Shown here: in pieces, positions 1-8,018 of the stretch
Layout of the letters: every line of letters starts with the position of its first letter
Position numbering within the stretch: the stretch's first letter is position 1
Source: an uncultured Coriobacteriaceae bacterium
GTDB taxonomy: Bacteria > Actinomycetota > Coriobacteriia > Coriobacteriales > Atopobiaceae
Assembly (NCBI GenBank): GCA_902766445.1
Contig: CACXDP010000150.1
Coordinates: 1-33,898 of the forward strand
Length of the DNA stretch: 33,898 nucleotides
Direction: 5' to 3'
Position numbers and translations under genes: made by a program
The notes under the pieces: model-generated
The model's input: the letters and a program-made list of their open reading frames with translations, nothing else
The model's database searches: none
Told to the model about the DNA's origin: nothing

Positions 1-1
1 A

Positions 2-538
2 TCGGCGGCGGGCGTCGTCGACCCCAAGCATGCCAGCATCGCCATCGTACGCGAGTCCGAGCGCATGTCGCGCCAAATCGAGCAGATCCTCGATATCTCG
101 CGTCTAGAGGCAGGTTCCGTACGGCTGGAGAAGCAAAGCATCGCCGTGGATGACTTCGTACAGGACTGTCTCATGCCGTTCGAGGGGCTCGTCCGAACCC
201 GCGGAATAGAGGTGCGCCTGGAACTCAAGGAAGTTGTCATGCGAGCAGACCCAGACCTGTTTGCGCATGCGCTGGAAAACGTCATCTCGAATGCCGTGCG
301 CCACGCGGATAGCTACGTGAGCATGCGCCTTGACGAGCATGAGCTCGCAGTCGAGAACGACGGCGACATACCGTCTGCAGCTGAGATGCCCCACCTCTTT
401 GACCGCTTCCACACGGGCACGAACGGCGGCACGGGAATCGGCCTCGCCCTCGCACGCGAAATCGTGGAGCTACATGGCTGGCACATCGACGCGACCCGAG
501 GCGACAAAACCCTGCGCATGACAATCCGCTTTGCCTGA
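2..538 (+). CDS. Sensor histidine kinase, C-terminal part (5' end outside window)
   Basis: The reading frame is open from base 2 and the real start lies upstream, so only the last 178 residues are present. They hold the end of the dimerisation helix (a segment ending ILDISRLEAG, typical just after the phospho-accepting His) and a complete HATPase_c domain: N-box ALENVISNAVRHA, a G1-like VENDGDI, F-box LFDRFH and G2 box GGTGIGLALAREIVELHG. By family knowledge it autophosphorylates on His and passes the phosphate to a response regulator. The sensor part and the partner gene are not in view, so the stimulus is unknown. It ends 7 bases from the convergent TerB-like gene, and I see no terminator between them. 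Confidence 0.88.
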   Translation, partial: SAAGVVDPKHASIAIVRESERMSRQIEQILDISRLEAGSVRLEKQSIAVDDFVQDCLMPFEGLVRTRGIEVRLELKEVVMRADPDLFAHALENVISNAVRHADSYVSMRLDEHELAVENDGDIPSAAEMPHLFDRFHTGTNGGTGIGLALAREIVELHGWHIDATRGDKTLRMTIRFA

Positions 539-545
539 GACGTGC

Positions 546-2234
546 TCAGCCAAGGGCGTCGCGCACCTCTTGCTCGTAGTCTTCGATGATTGCGGGCACC
601 TCTCCGTCGAACTCGACGACCGTGTCTCCCACGATATCCAGAAACACCTCGTTGATGTCGTCTACGGCAAGCGTCACATAAAGAGAGTCGAAGCCATCGA
701 GCGCGCCCCCGTCCAGCAACGCACGCAAGAGCTCAATCTGCCGATCGTCAAGCGGTAGCTCTTCCGCGGACGACGAGGAACGTTCCTCTTCCACCGTCCG
801 CGAACCGTCGGAAGAAGCTCCCTCGGGTTCCACACCACGCAACTCGAACACCTGCTCAACGACGGCCTCCCCGCCCATCGCCGATATCGCCTGAGGCGTC
901 TCTTCGCGCTCATCGTCGGTGAGCAGGGCCTCGCGCGTTCGAGCGGCAGCAGAGCGGATGGAGCCAAGCGCCTTGCGGTCGATTGTGATGCGCGCCGCCT
1001 CCTCTGCCTCGCGCATCGCCAGCAGCTCGGCAATGCGCGTATCCACGAACTTGCCCTGGTACTTGGGCAGCGGCTTGTCCTTGAGGCCATGCTTGTCACC
1101 GGTCGCACGACGCATACGGCAATCGATGGCATGCAGCAACGCCCCGATCTCGTCGCTCTTTTCGGCACGGCGACACGGCAGCTCGCGCCACCAGAAGCCC
1201 CGCGCGCACACATACCGCTCCGTAGAGCTCAGCTCGTAGGTCGTGTCGGGGTGGCTCGTCTCGCTCCAAAACATCGCACCAGGAAACATCGTGTACGACA
1301 CACGCGACGCTGGCCCGAAGGCTCCCTCGACGAAGCCCGTCTTGCGCCGCTTGGCGCAGTGCGCAACCATATCGGCGTACACCCGACAGGCAACCCATGC
1401 CACGTCCTCGCGTCGCGCGCGAATGAACCTCGACTTGTCGGCACGGTAGCGCGACAGCGTAATCAAAGCATCGAGCAGCTCCTCTGATGAGGGCAGTCCC
1501 GCTTGAGGACGCTCGGGCCACGTAACCTGGCCACCTGGCTCGAGTAGCGCACGCTCCGCCCGGCCGAGCGTTGACACTGCCTGAATATTCGCCGAGGTCG
1601 CGATGCCCGAGACGAGTGAAGAATCGATGCCGTAGTAGATTGCGTAGTCGTGTGTCCAGCGTTTGACCTGGTCGCGCACAACGCCGAGCATCGGGTCATC
1701 CACACCGATGCGCGACAGGGCCTCGAGGCCCGCAAGTCCCGGTTCCATGCCGACACCGCAGATAATCTCAAAGGCATAGATGCGCCAAAACGTCCCCGGC
1801 GCGGCTACCTCCTCGCCCGCTCGCAGCCGCGTCCGCCACGACACGTAGCAGCGCAGATCGTTGTCGCTCAGATCCTCGTAGGTGGGAGTGGCCCCCGTGT
1901 ACCCATAGGGATCCGGCTCCTCGGGATAGTCATCCTCGTAGTCGGCCAAGAGACGCGCCTGCTCCACAAAGAGCTTCGCGGCATCGGTTACGTAAGGATA
2001 CCCCCACACGCCCTTCTTGCGCCCGCGCGCGAGACGGCGCACCTCGCGGTAGCGCTCAGGCAGCGACACGCGTCGCTGTCGCGGCCTCGCCACGCTCGTC
2101 TCCTGCTTGCCGTACGCACGCGCTCCCGTACGCAGGATGGGCTCGTCCACATAGACCTTGTCGCCAAAGAGCTTCGAGTTCGCATAGCGTTCGCCGCCAA
2201 GAATCATGTCTACGATGCGCTGCGCCCTTGACAT
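546..2234 (-). CDS. TerB_N/TerB_C-type domain protein (tellurite-resistance-like family), 562 aa
   Basis: The start is taken at the ATG at 2234, which overlaps the metK stop as TGATG; the longer frame runs back inside metK. This overlap suggests translational coupling to metK. The N-terminal part contains an element around KLFVEQARLL and a conserved Trp/Arg/Tyr-rich middle (YVSWRTRLRAGE, FWRIYAFEIICGVG) that resembles the TerB_N domain. The C-terminal part has a low-complexity Ser/Glu linker followed by an acidic segment (DDRQIELLRALLDGG...) like TerB_C. I see no classical TerB core and no predicted membrane segment. Proteins of this architecture are linked to stress or phage-defence-like contexts in general, but no function can be assigned here. 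The domain call is from pattern memory and is moderately sure. The coding call is strong, from length, coupling and codon use. Confidence 0.75.
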   Translation of the reverse strand: MSRAQRIVDMILGGERYANSKLFGDKVYVDEPILRTGARAYGKQETSVARPRQRRVSLPERYREVRRLARGRKKGVWGYPYVTDAAKLFVEQARLLADYEDDYPEEPDPYGYTGATPTYEDLSDNDLRCYVSWRTRLRAGEEVAAPGTFWRIYAFEIICGVGMEPGLAGLEALSRIGVDDPMLGVVRDQVKRWTHDYAIYYGIDSSLVSGIATSANIQAVSTLGRAERALLEPGGQVTWPERPQAGLPSSEELLDALITLSRYRADKSRFIRARREDVAWVACRVYADMVAHCAKRRKTGFVEGAFGPASRVSYTMFPGAMFWSETSHPDTTYELSSTERYVCARGFWWRELPCRRAEKSDEIGALLHAIDCRMRRATGDKHGLKDKPLPKYQGKFVDTRIAELLAMREAEEAARITIDRKALGSIRSAAARTREALLTDDEREETPQAISAMGGEAVVEQVFELRGVEPEGASSDGSRTVEEERSSSSAEELPLDDRQIELLRALLDGGALDGFDSLYVTLAVDDINEVFLDIVGDTVVEFDGEVPAIIEDYEQEVRDALG

Positions 2235-3481
2235 CAGAGCTCCTTGACAGCGGCAAGCAACTCCTCGACGCGGTCGGTGCGCTCCCACGTAAAGTCAGCA
2301 TCCTCGCGACCGAAATGGCCGTAGGCAGCTGTCTTTTCAAAGATGGGACGGCGTAGGTCAAGGTCATGGATGATGGCACCGGGGCGCAGGTCAAAGACCT
2401 TCTTTACCGCACGCTCCAGAACTCGCTCGTCAACCGTCGAGGTCCCAAAGGTGGTCACGAGCACGGAAACCGGATGGCTCACGCCGATGGCGTAGGCGAT
2501 CTGCACCTCGCAGCGACGCGCCAAGCCTGCAGCCACGACGTTCTTTGCCACCCAACGCGCCGCATAGGCACCCGAGCGATCCACCTTGGTGCAGTCCTTG
2601 CCACTGAAGGCACCGCCACCATGTCGGCCCATACCACCGTAGGTGTCCACGATAATCTTTCGTCCGGTCAGACCCGTGTCGCCCATCGGACCGCCCACGA
2701 CGAAGCGCCCGGTCGGGTTCACGTAAATCTCGGCGTCAGCCCATGCTATGCCCGCGGCATCAAGAACGGGACCGATCACATGCTGCAGCATGTCGTTTTT
2801 GATAACGTCCATGCTCTCGATCTCAGGCGCATGCTGTGTAGATACAACCACGGCCGCGACCTCGACCGGCTCGTCGTCCTCATAGCGCACGGTCACCTGC
2901 GTCTTGCCATCGGGACGCAGGTAGCTCAAGGTGCCGTCCTTGCGCACTGCGGCGAGTCGTTCTGCCATGCGTTGAGCCAAATATATGGGCATCGGCATGA
3001 GCACGTCGGTCTCGTCCGACGCGTAGCCAAACATCATGCCCTGGTCGCCCGCGCCGATGCGCTCGAGCTCGTCCGCGCCTTCGCGAGCGTACGTACCGTC
3101 TACGCCCTGCGCAATGTCGGGACTCTGCTCGTGAATCATGTTGATGACGCCGCAGGTCTCACAGTCGAAGCCAAACTTTGCGCGGTCGTAGCCGATGCGC
3201 CGTACCGTGTCGCGTACGATCTTTTGCACGTCGACATAAGCCTGCGTACGAATCTCGCCCGCCACGATGACCGTGCCTGTCGTGAGGAAGGTCTCGCAGG
3301 CACAGCGCACGTTCGCAAGCGAAGCCGGCACGTTGGTCGGCGAGACGTAGCCCTCGGCTTCAAGCCGCGCCTCCTTGGCGAGTATCGCGTCGAGCACGGC
3401 ATCGGAAATCTGGTCCGCCATCTTGTCAGGGTGTCCCTCGGTCACGCTCTCAGAAGTGAAGAAATAGGATCCACCTGTCAT
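2234..3481 (-). CDS. metK: S-adenosylmethionine synthetase
   Basis: Makes S-adenosylmethionine from methionine and ATP in the cytoplasm. At 415 residues it is close to the usual family length (about 380-400), slightly longer through insertions. Visible signatures are the N-terminal [13 protein letters not shown], the ATP-binding [12 protein letters not shown] hexa/nonapeptide region, and the P-loop-like [19 protein letters not shown]. The ATG at 3481 is preceded by an AAAGGGG ribosome binding site about 6 bases upstream. The stop overlaps the start of the downstream TerB-like gene by one base. No SAM riboswitch is recognisable in the 130 bases upstream. A MetRS-like gene also lies in this window, but far away. 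Confidence 0.97.
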   Translation of the reverse strand: MTGGSYFFTSESVTEGHPDKMADQISDAVLDAILAKEARLEAEGYVSPTNVPASLANVRCACETFLTTGTVIVAGEIRTQAYVDVQKIVRDTVRRIGYDRAKFGFDCETCGVINMIHEQSPDIAQGVDGTYAREGADELERIGAGDQGMMFGYASDETDVLMPMPIYLAQRMAERLAAVRKDGTLSYLRPDGKTQVTVRYEDDEPVEVAAVVVSTQHAPEIESMDVIKNDMLQHVIGPVLDAAGIAWADAEIYVNPTGRFVVGGPMGDTGLTGRKIIVDTYGGMGRHGGGAFSGKDCTKVDRSGAYAARWVAKNVVAAGLARRCEVQIAYAIGVSHPVSVLVTTFGTSTVDERVLERAVKKVFDLRPGAIIHDLDLRRPIFEKTAAYGHFGREDADFTWERTDRVEELLAAVKEL

Positions 3482-3506
3482 AATTCGCCCCTTTCATCCG
3501 TGAACA

Positions 3507-3536
3507 AGTGTAGCGCATGTTGTCCCCACATGGAAA
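3507..3536 (-). promoter_or_regulatory. Candidate metK promoter
   Basis: Read on the minus strand, TTTCCA (3536-3531) and TACACT (3512-3507) are separated by 18 bases and sit about 25 bases upstream of the metK start. Each hexamer matches the sigma-70 consensus at 4 of 6 positions. No experiment or scoring supports it. Confidence 0.3.
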
Positions 3537-3613
3537 AAATGTCACGTATGAAGAGGTTTCTTTACGGGTTGGAGCATCGAACATTGAAGAAGGCATCTCA
3601 AAGGACACAAGGC

Positions 3614-3874
3614 ATGAGTGACATCGATATCCGCACCCGCATCGGGTTACGCATAAAGCAAATTCGGGCGGAGCGAGGTCTCACGCAGGACGCGCTCGCA
3701 TACGGCATCGGCCTCTCGCGCTCCTACTTGGCCGAGGTCGAGACAGGCAAGCGCAACGTGTCTGCCGTCAACATCGAGCGCATCAGCAATGGCCTCGGCA
3801 TCTCGCTCTCAGACTTCTTCGCAGGTGAGCTCTTTGATAGCATCACCCAAGATGACGTGATCTCCCATCCCTAG
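3614..3874 (+). CDS. XRE-family helix-turn-helix regulator, 86 aa
   Basis: A small single-domain DNA-binding protein. Residues 8-67 form a classic Cro/CI-type helix-turn-helix: IGLRIKQIRAERGLTQDALA followed by GLSRSYLAEVETGKRNVS and an AVNIERISNGLGISLSDFF tail. There is no effector or dimerisation domain. The frame is open far upstream, but that part is antisense to metK, so the start was set at the ATG at 3614 directly before the conserved domain. Its ribosome binding site is weak (AAGGACACAAGGC). An alternative ATG at 3548 would add 22 residues of no clear character. It is divergent from metK and could act on that region, but no operator is recognised, so its target is unknown. Confidence 0.85.
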   Translation: MSDIDIRTRIGLRIKQIRAERGLTQDALAYGIGLSRSYLAEVETGKRNVSAVNIERISNGLGISLSDFFAGELFDSITQDDVISHP

Positions 3875-3983
3875 CGACTCCTAATTGTCTTCCATACCTT
3901 ACGCTCAATTGTCCAAGCGCGCATTAGCCAACAGCTAATGTGTCATCCCCGAGCGGCACATCTTGTGTGCCTTCAAAAACTTC

Positions 3984-4014
3984 TTGACACGCGCGCGCAT
4001 TCCTGCCAAACTAT
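3984..4014 (+). promoter_or_regulatory. Promoter of tRNA-Ala
   Basis: A perfect -35 TTGACA (3984-3989) is followed after 19 bases by AACTAT (4009-4014), about 10 bases before the first tRNA base. The position fits transcription starting just upstream of the tRNA. The -10 is a weak match. Confidence 0.5.
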
Positions 4015-4024
4015 TCGTTGCTTC

Positions 4025-4100
4025 GGGGATGTAGCTCAGTTGGGAGAGCGCTGCCTTCGCAAGGCAGAGGCCGAGGGTTCGAATCCCTTCATCTCCACCA
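4025..4100 (+). tRNA. tRNA-Ala (anticodon CGC)
   Basis: A 76-base cloverleaf. The acceptor stem GGGGATG pairs with CATCTCC, followed by discriminator A and an encoded CCA. The anticodon stem CTGCC/GGCAG encloses loop TTCGCAA, giving anticodon CGC, which reads GCG. The T arm is CGAGGGTTCGAATCCCTTC. The stem contains the G3:U70 wobble pair, the main identity element of alanine tRNA, which supports the assignment independently of the anticodon. It is followed by an intrinsic terminator. Confidence 0.97.
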
Positions 4101-4109
4101 AGCTTTCTG

Positions 4110-4136
4110 GACCTGGCGGCGGCCGGGTCTTTTTTT
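4110..4136 (+). terminator. Intrinsic terminator after tRNA-Ala
   Basis: The stem GACCTGGC/GCCGGGTC (8 pairs, one G-U) with a GGCG loop is followed by seven T (4130-4136). It ends the tRNA transcript 23 bases before the radical SAM gene. Confidence 0.9.
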
Positions 4137-4159
4137 ATCGCTAGAGGACGGGATGAGAC

Positions 4160-5089
4160 ATGAGACTAGATGCTAGCGCCTACGAGAGATGCACGCTCTG
4201 CCCACGTCGTTGCGGAGCACGGCGGGCAGAAGGTCAGCGAGGCGTATGCGGCTGCACATCCGAGCTTCTGGTGGCTCGTGCCGCCCTGCATTTCTGGGAG
4301 GAACCTCCCATCTCGGGTGAGGCTGGATCAGGAGCGATATTTTTCTCCGGATGCCCGCTTCGCTGCGTCTTTTGCCAGAACGAGACGATCTCGCACGAGG
4401 GTTTCGGCATCGGAGTAAGCACGGCCCGCCTCACCGAGATGATGCTCGAGCTTCAGGACCAAGGTGCCCTCAATATCAACCTCGTGACACCGCTCCACTA
4501 CGCCCCGCACGTCGTCGTCGCCATCAAGCGCGCACGCGAGAACGGGCTTACGATTCCCATAGTGTGCAACACCTCGGGATACGAGCGGCCAGAGCTCATT
4601 CGCGAACTTGGCGACGTTATCGACATATGGCTGACCGACTTCAAATACGCCTCAAGCGACCTGGCACGACAACTCTCGGGAGCCGATGACTACCCGGCCA
4701 TCGCGACTGAGGCACTCGCGGAGATGCTGTCCCTGCTCAGGGCTCGCGGTGGCCGTCGCGTAACCGCTGACGGAACGATGCTTCAGGGCATCATCGTGCG
4801 CCACCTCGTCTTGCCTGGCCACGCCGATGACTCGTGCGCCGTCGTGAGCCGAGTATGGGAAATCGCGGGCAATGAGGTCGACCTTTCGATCATGAACCAA
4901 TACACGCCAAATGCCCGCTGCCGCACACGCAAAGACGGACTTCAGAATGCCGTGAGCGAGGAAGAATACGACCTCGTCGTGTGCCATGCTGACGAGGTCG
5001 GGTTCGAGAACATCTGGTGGCAGGAGGGTGGCACCGTTGGCGAGAGCTTTATCCCCGCCTTCGATGCCACCGGCGTAAGGAGAGACTAA
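4160..5089 (+). CDS. PflX-type radical SAM protein (PFL-activase homologue), 309 aa
   Basis: A radical SAM enzyme of the group related to pyruvate formate-lyase activating proteins. The N-terminus has a separate cysteine cluster typical of the PflX group (C11, C14, C18, C30, in CTLCPRRCGARR...GVCG). The catalytic CxxxCxxC is C65-P-L-R-C69-V-F-C72, which would bind the [4Fe-4S] cluster and SAM. The rest fits a partial TIM barrel, ending with SIMNQYTPNARC. No glycyl-radical enzyme lies next to it, so its substrate is unknown. The ATG at 4160 has a GAGGA box about 11 bases upstream. The gene starts after the tRNA-Ala terminator. Its stop codon overlaps the stop of the convergent acyltransferase gene (4 shared bases). 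Confidence 0.88.
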   Translation: MRLDASAYERCTLCPRRCGARRAEGQRGVCGCTSELLVARAALHFWEEPPISGEAGSGAIFFSGCPLRCVFCQNETISHEGFGIGVSTARLTEMMLELQDQGALNINLVTPLHYAPHVVVAIKRARENGLTIPIVCNTSGYERPELIRELGDVIDIWLTDFKYASSDLARQLSGADDYPAIATEALAEMLSLLRARGGRRVTADGTMLQGIIVRHLVLPGHADDSCAVVSRVWEIAGNEVDLSIMNQYTPNARCRTRKDGLQNAVSEEEYDLVVCHADEVGFENIWWQEGGTVGESFIPAFDATGVRRD

Positions 5090-7662
5090 TCCTTGCTTGT
5101 GCTGTCGGAATCGCTAGTGCTGGTATCAGACCCTGTACTCGAATCCGACTTCGCCGTACTCGAGCCGGACCCCGTCTCGGATGTGGACTCATCGCTGTCA
5201 GAGGTGCTTCCGCTACCACCGTCATCCTCGCTGTCACTTGAGCTGGACTCGCTCGTCCCAGACTCATCTGTGCTCTCGGTATCGCTTGAATCATCAGAGT
5301 CGCTGGTATAGCTGTAGACGTAGTCGTACGAGCCGTACATCTCCTCGATCTCCTCTTCATTCTCGGAGGGCTCTGCATCGGGATTGCGAACCTTGACCTT
5401 CTCCTTGACGAGACTCACGTAGGCGGCGATACCCTCCTCAGTCAGATGTACGCCATCGGCCTCAAACCAGTCGTCGTGATCCTTCGAGGCAGAGAACCAA
5501 TCAATGACTTGCACGTTCGGGGTGGTTGCCGCGTTGTCAATCATCTGGTTGTTCGGATCCTGCCAAGACCCTCCTCGCACGTTGACAATCCAAAGGTCCT
5601 TGTCTTTGCCGACGGCGTTCACGAAGTCGCTCACGTCGTTCGCCGAGAGCTGCCCCTCGTTGCCAATAGCCAAGACGACAGCAGTACCCACCACGTCCTG
5701 CTTCACATAGTTGAGGTAAGCCTTCGTGACGTCCTGGGGTTTGCGTCCGTCAGCCGTGTCGATGATACCCTTGGGGAAGGCCTTCGCCATGGCGTCAGCG
5801 GCACCAAGGCTCACGGTGTCACCCATAAAGGTAACGTCATAGACGGTATTCGTGTCGTCAGGAACCTCGTACTCCATGGTGTCCACCACGAGCTTAGCAA
5901 AGGCATCTCTTCCATCCCACGTGAGATGGATACCGTCCTCTATGAGCCAGTCCTCATGACCCTCTGTCGCGCCGTTCCAATCGATAAGATGCACGTTGTC
6001 ATAGTGCTCCACATACTCGTCAATGAGCGCGTTGTTGTCTATGTCCTTTGCGTTGGGACTGCGCAGGTTCACGAGCCACAGCTGGCGATCCTTGCCCACG
6101 AGCGCACGCAACTCATCCAAATCACTCTGGCTCAGGACTCCGTTAGTGCCAACGCTTATCACCACCTGGTCCCCCACGATGTTTGGTTCCTGGCTGAGAT
6201 AACCTCGCAACGCGGTGATGGCCTCACTTGCCTGACGCTCACCCATCGTGTCGATGAGTCCATGCGGGAAGGCTTCGTTGAGCTGTTCGTTCGCACCGAG
6301 CGACACCGAGTCGCCGATAAACACAACGTCGTAAACACCATCCTGCAAGGGCTTTTTCAGCGCGGTATGCATTACCTTGCGGTCCTCAGGTCTGTCACCC
6401 GCGATTGTCACTGGTTCCACCGTGATAAGTCCGTACACAGTGATGACGGTACCGATCAAGGTAAGCGCAAGAGCGGGAGCCATCACGCCGAGCTTCGCGC
6501 GAAGCGGTGACGCGCCGCGTGATTCATCCGCTTCTGCATCTTCGCGAGCGGGCCTGCCCAACTTACGCAAAGGCACCTCTACGAAACGGTACGACATCTC
6601 AGCCACCACGAAAATGATGACAAGCTCGAGCAGAAGATTCCACCATGGGATACCCGTCGTGTTGTTGAGCGGATTCATGAGCTCCAAAAGCGGGTAGTGC
6701 CACACATAGATGGCAAACGAGCGCGAGCCTATCCATGTGAGCGGCTTGAACGACATGACCTTGGCGAAATAGCTGCGATCGGGAACGAGTCCCGCAATCG
6801 CACCGATTGACAAGACCGAGCAGAGCAGAAAGCCCCCATAGTACGAGAAAGCCGTGTAACCCTCCGTGAAGAGCATCATGAGCACGATGCCGACAACGCA
6901 CAAAGGGCCGACGAGGATGGGTATGGTAGCAGCGAAGCCCTCGAGATGACGCGCCCTGCTCTTGCTCATGCGATCAAATGGCCAGACGATAGCCAACCAG
7001 CAACCCAGAAGAAGGCTCATCGCACGTGTGTCCGTGCCGTAGTACGGTCTCGACGGGTCAGCACCGGGAACATACAGCAACGCCATGAGCAGCGCGGAAA
7101 ATAGAGCCACCACAAGCGTTCCGACACTCACCATCCGTCTCGGGACCTTCTTGCGCATCAGCAGGTAAAAGATCGGCGGCCAGATGAGGTAGAACTGCGC
7201 CTCAATGGCAAGCGACCAGAAGTGCGTCAGCGGCGAAGGATTGCCCGCCGCGGCAAAGTACGACTCGTTGCTAAAAATCTTCGTCCAGTTAATCACCATG
7301 AGTAGGGCGGGAATGATGTCGGGGCGCATCTTTGTAAAGAGCGCCGCATCGGCGAATGCGCATACTGCCCCCGTCACCGCCACAAACACGAGGCAGGTCG
7401 GCATAAGCCGAGCAATACGGCGACGCCAAAACGAGCCGAGACTGATGGTACCCCGCGTCTTGCTGAACTCGCGCATGAGTCCCGCGGTCACCAAATAGCC
7501 CGAAAGCACAAAGAGAACCGTTACGCCTAGGAGTCCACCCCCACACCAGCTTAGTCGCATGTGATAAGCAATAACACCCAAGGCACAGAGCGCCCTCAGA
7601 CCATCGAGAGAGTCGACATAGCGCGACGTAGGCTTAGCCTGCGTTTGTCCCATCTGAGCCAT
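5086..7662 (-). CDS. Membrane O-acyltransferase (acyltransferase 3) with two SGNH domains and a Ser/Asp-rich tail, 858 aa
   Basis: An OatA-like envelope-modifying enzyme. Residues about 15-410 form an acyltransferase-3 domain with about ten membrane helices; DGLRALCALGVIAYH carries the conserved His34. After a further helix (about 390-415) come two extracytoplasmic SGNH domains. The first (about 440-600) has GDSVSLGA (Ser452), VGTNG (Asn507) and DGIHLT (Asp576, His579). The second (about 608-760) is a recent-looking copy with GDTVSLGA (Thr616 for Ser), IGNEG for VGTNG, and an intact DGVHLT. The last 80 or so residues are almost only Ser, Asp, Thr, Glu and Gly. The start at 7662 follows AAGGGGAG; the longer frame lacks family similarity. 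The substrate (peptidoglycan or a surface glycan) is not shown. It is divergent from a WecA/TagO gene, consistent with an envelope role. Confidence 0.9.
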   Translation of the reverse strand: MAQMGQTQAKPTSRYVDSLDGLRALCALGVIAYHMRLSWCGGGLLGVTVLFVLSGYLVTAGLMREFSKTRGTISLGSFWRRRIARLMPTCLVFVAVTGAVCAFADAALFTKMRPDIIPALLMVINWTKIFSNESYFAAAGNPSPLTHFWSLAIEAQFYLIWPPIFYLLMRKKVPRRMVSVGTLVVALFSALLMALLYVPGADPSRPYYGTDTRAMSLLLGCWLAIVWPFDRMSKSRARHLEGFAATIPILVGPLCVVGIVLMMLFTEGYTAFSYYGGFLLCSVLSIGAIAGLVPDRSYFAKVMSFKPLTWIGSRSFAIYVWHYPLLELMNPLNNTTGIPWWNLLLELVIIFVVAEMSYRFVEVPLRKLGRPAREDAEADESRGASPLRAKLGVMAPALALTLIGTVITVYGLITVEPVTIAGDRPEDRKVMHTALKKPLQDGVYDVVFIGDSVSLGANEQLNEAFPHGLIDTMGERQASEAITALRGYLSQEPNIVGDQVVISVGTNGVLSQSDLDELRALVGKDRQLWLVNLRSPNAKDIDNNALIDEYVEHYDNVHLIDWNGATEGHEDWLIEDGIHLTWDGRDAFAKLVVDTMEYEVPDDTNTVYDVTFMGDTVSLGAADAMAKAFPKGIIDTADGRKPQDVTKAYLNYVKQDVVGTAVVLAIGNEGQLSANDVSDFVNAVGKDKDLWIVNVRGGSWQDPNNQMIDNAATTPNVQVIDWFSASKDHDDWFEADGVHLTEEGIAAYVSLVKEKVKVRNPDAEPSENEEEIEEMYGSYDYVYSYTSDSDDSSDTESTDESGTSESSSSDSEDDGGSGSTSDSDESTSETGSGSSTAKSDSSTGSDTSTSDSDSTSKD

Positions 7663-8018
7663 GTAGACGCCACTCCCCTTCTTGCACCGTACACATATCA
7701 TCGTGTCAAAAGGATAGCGTACTGCTGTCCTTAAGCCAACACAAAAAGCGCCCCTGCGGTTGCTATTATGAACCCACCTCTCAAAGGTGGGTGTCCTCGT
7801 CGCCTGTTCCAGCTTCCCCAACAACGGAGGATCCCTGTACTGAGCACGAGATATGGACTCCCAAACAACACTTGTCGGTTCACCCAGTTTGCACCGCAGG
7901 AAACGCTACCTACATAGTAAGACTTTCGTTACATAAGAACAGTCTTGACATGTCGGCGATGTAAGAAAAAATAGAAAGATAGCAACGATTGACTGTCACG
8001 GAAGGAGGCGCATCGGCA
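7663..8018. other. Divergent intergenic region (356 bp) with hairpins, no gene recognised
   Basis: This lies between the acyltransferase (-) and WecA/TagO (+) starts. It holds an 8-bp perfect hairpin (ACCCACCT 7772-7779 / AGGTGGGT 7785-7792), a 7-bp hairpin (GGATAGC 7712-7718 / GCTGTCC 7724-7730, one G-U), an extended -10-like TGCTATTAT (7761-7769), and TTGACA at 7945-7950. No ORF here looks real. A small RNA (I considered 6S) is possible, but no closing stem could be found. Confidence 0.5.
7945..7974 (+). promoter_or_regulatory. Candidate promoter of the WecA/TagO gene
   Basis: A perfect -35 TTGACA (7945-7950) is followed after 17-18 bases by an A-rich AAAATA/AAATAG, a poor -10. It sits about 45 bases upstream of the start codon. 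Confidence 0.3.

Noticed and set aside
2366-3613. The long plus-strand open frame leading into the XRE regulator
   Set aside because: It is antisense to metK over most of its length. Only the last 86 codons encode a recognisable domain.
3482-3613. SAM riboswitch upstream of metK
   Set aside because: No SAM-I type helices or terminator are recognisable in the short leader.
3938-4144. A 68-codon frame across tRNA-Ala
   Set aside because: It runs through the tRNA and its terminator.
5446-6510. A 354-codon plus-strand frame
   Set aside because: It is a shadow of the acyltransferase/SGNH gene on the other strand; it has no ribosome binding site and no family features.
7700-7860. 6S RNA or SRP RNA gene
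   Set aside because: The ACCCACCT/AGGTGGGT hairpin recalled part of 6S RNA, but no long closing stem or SRP core motif could be found on either strand.
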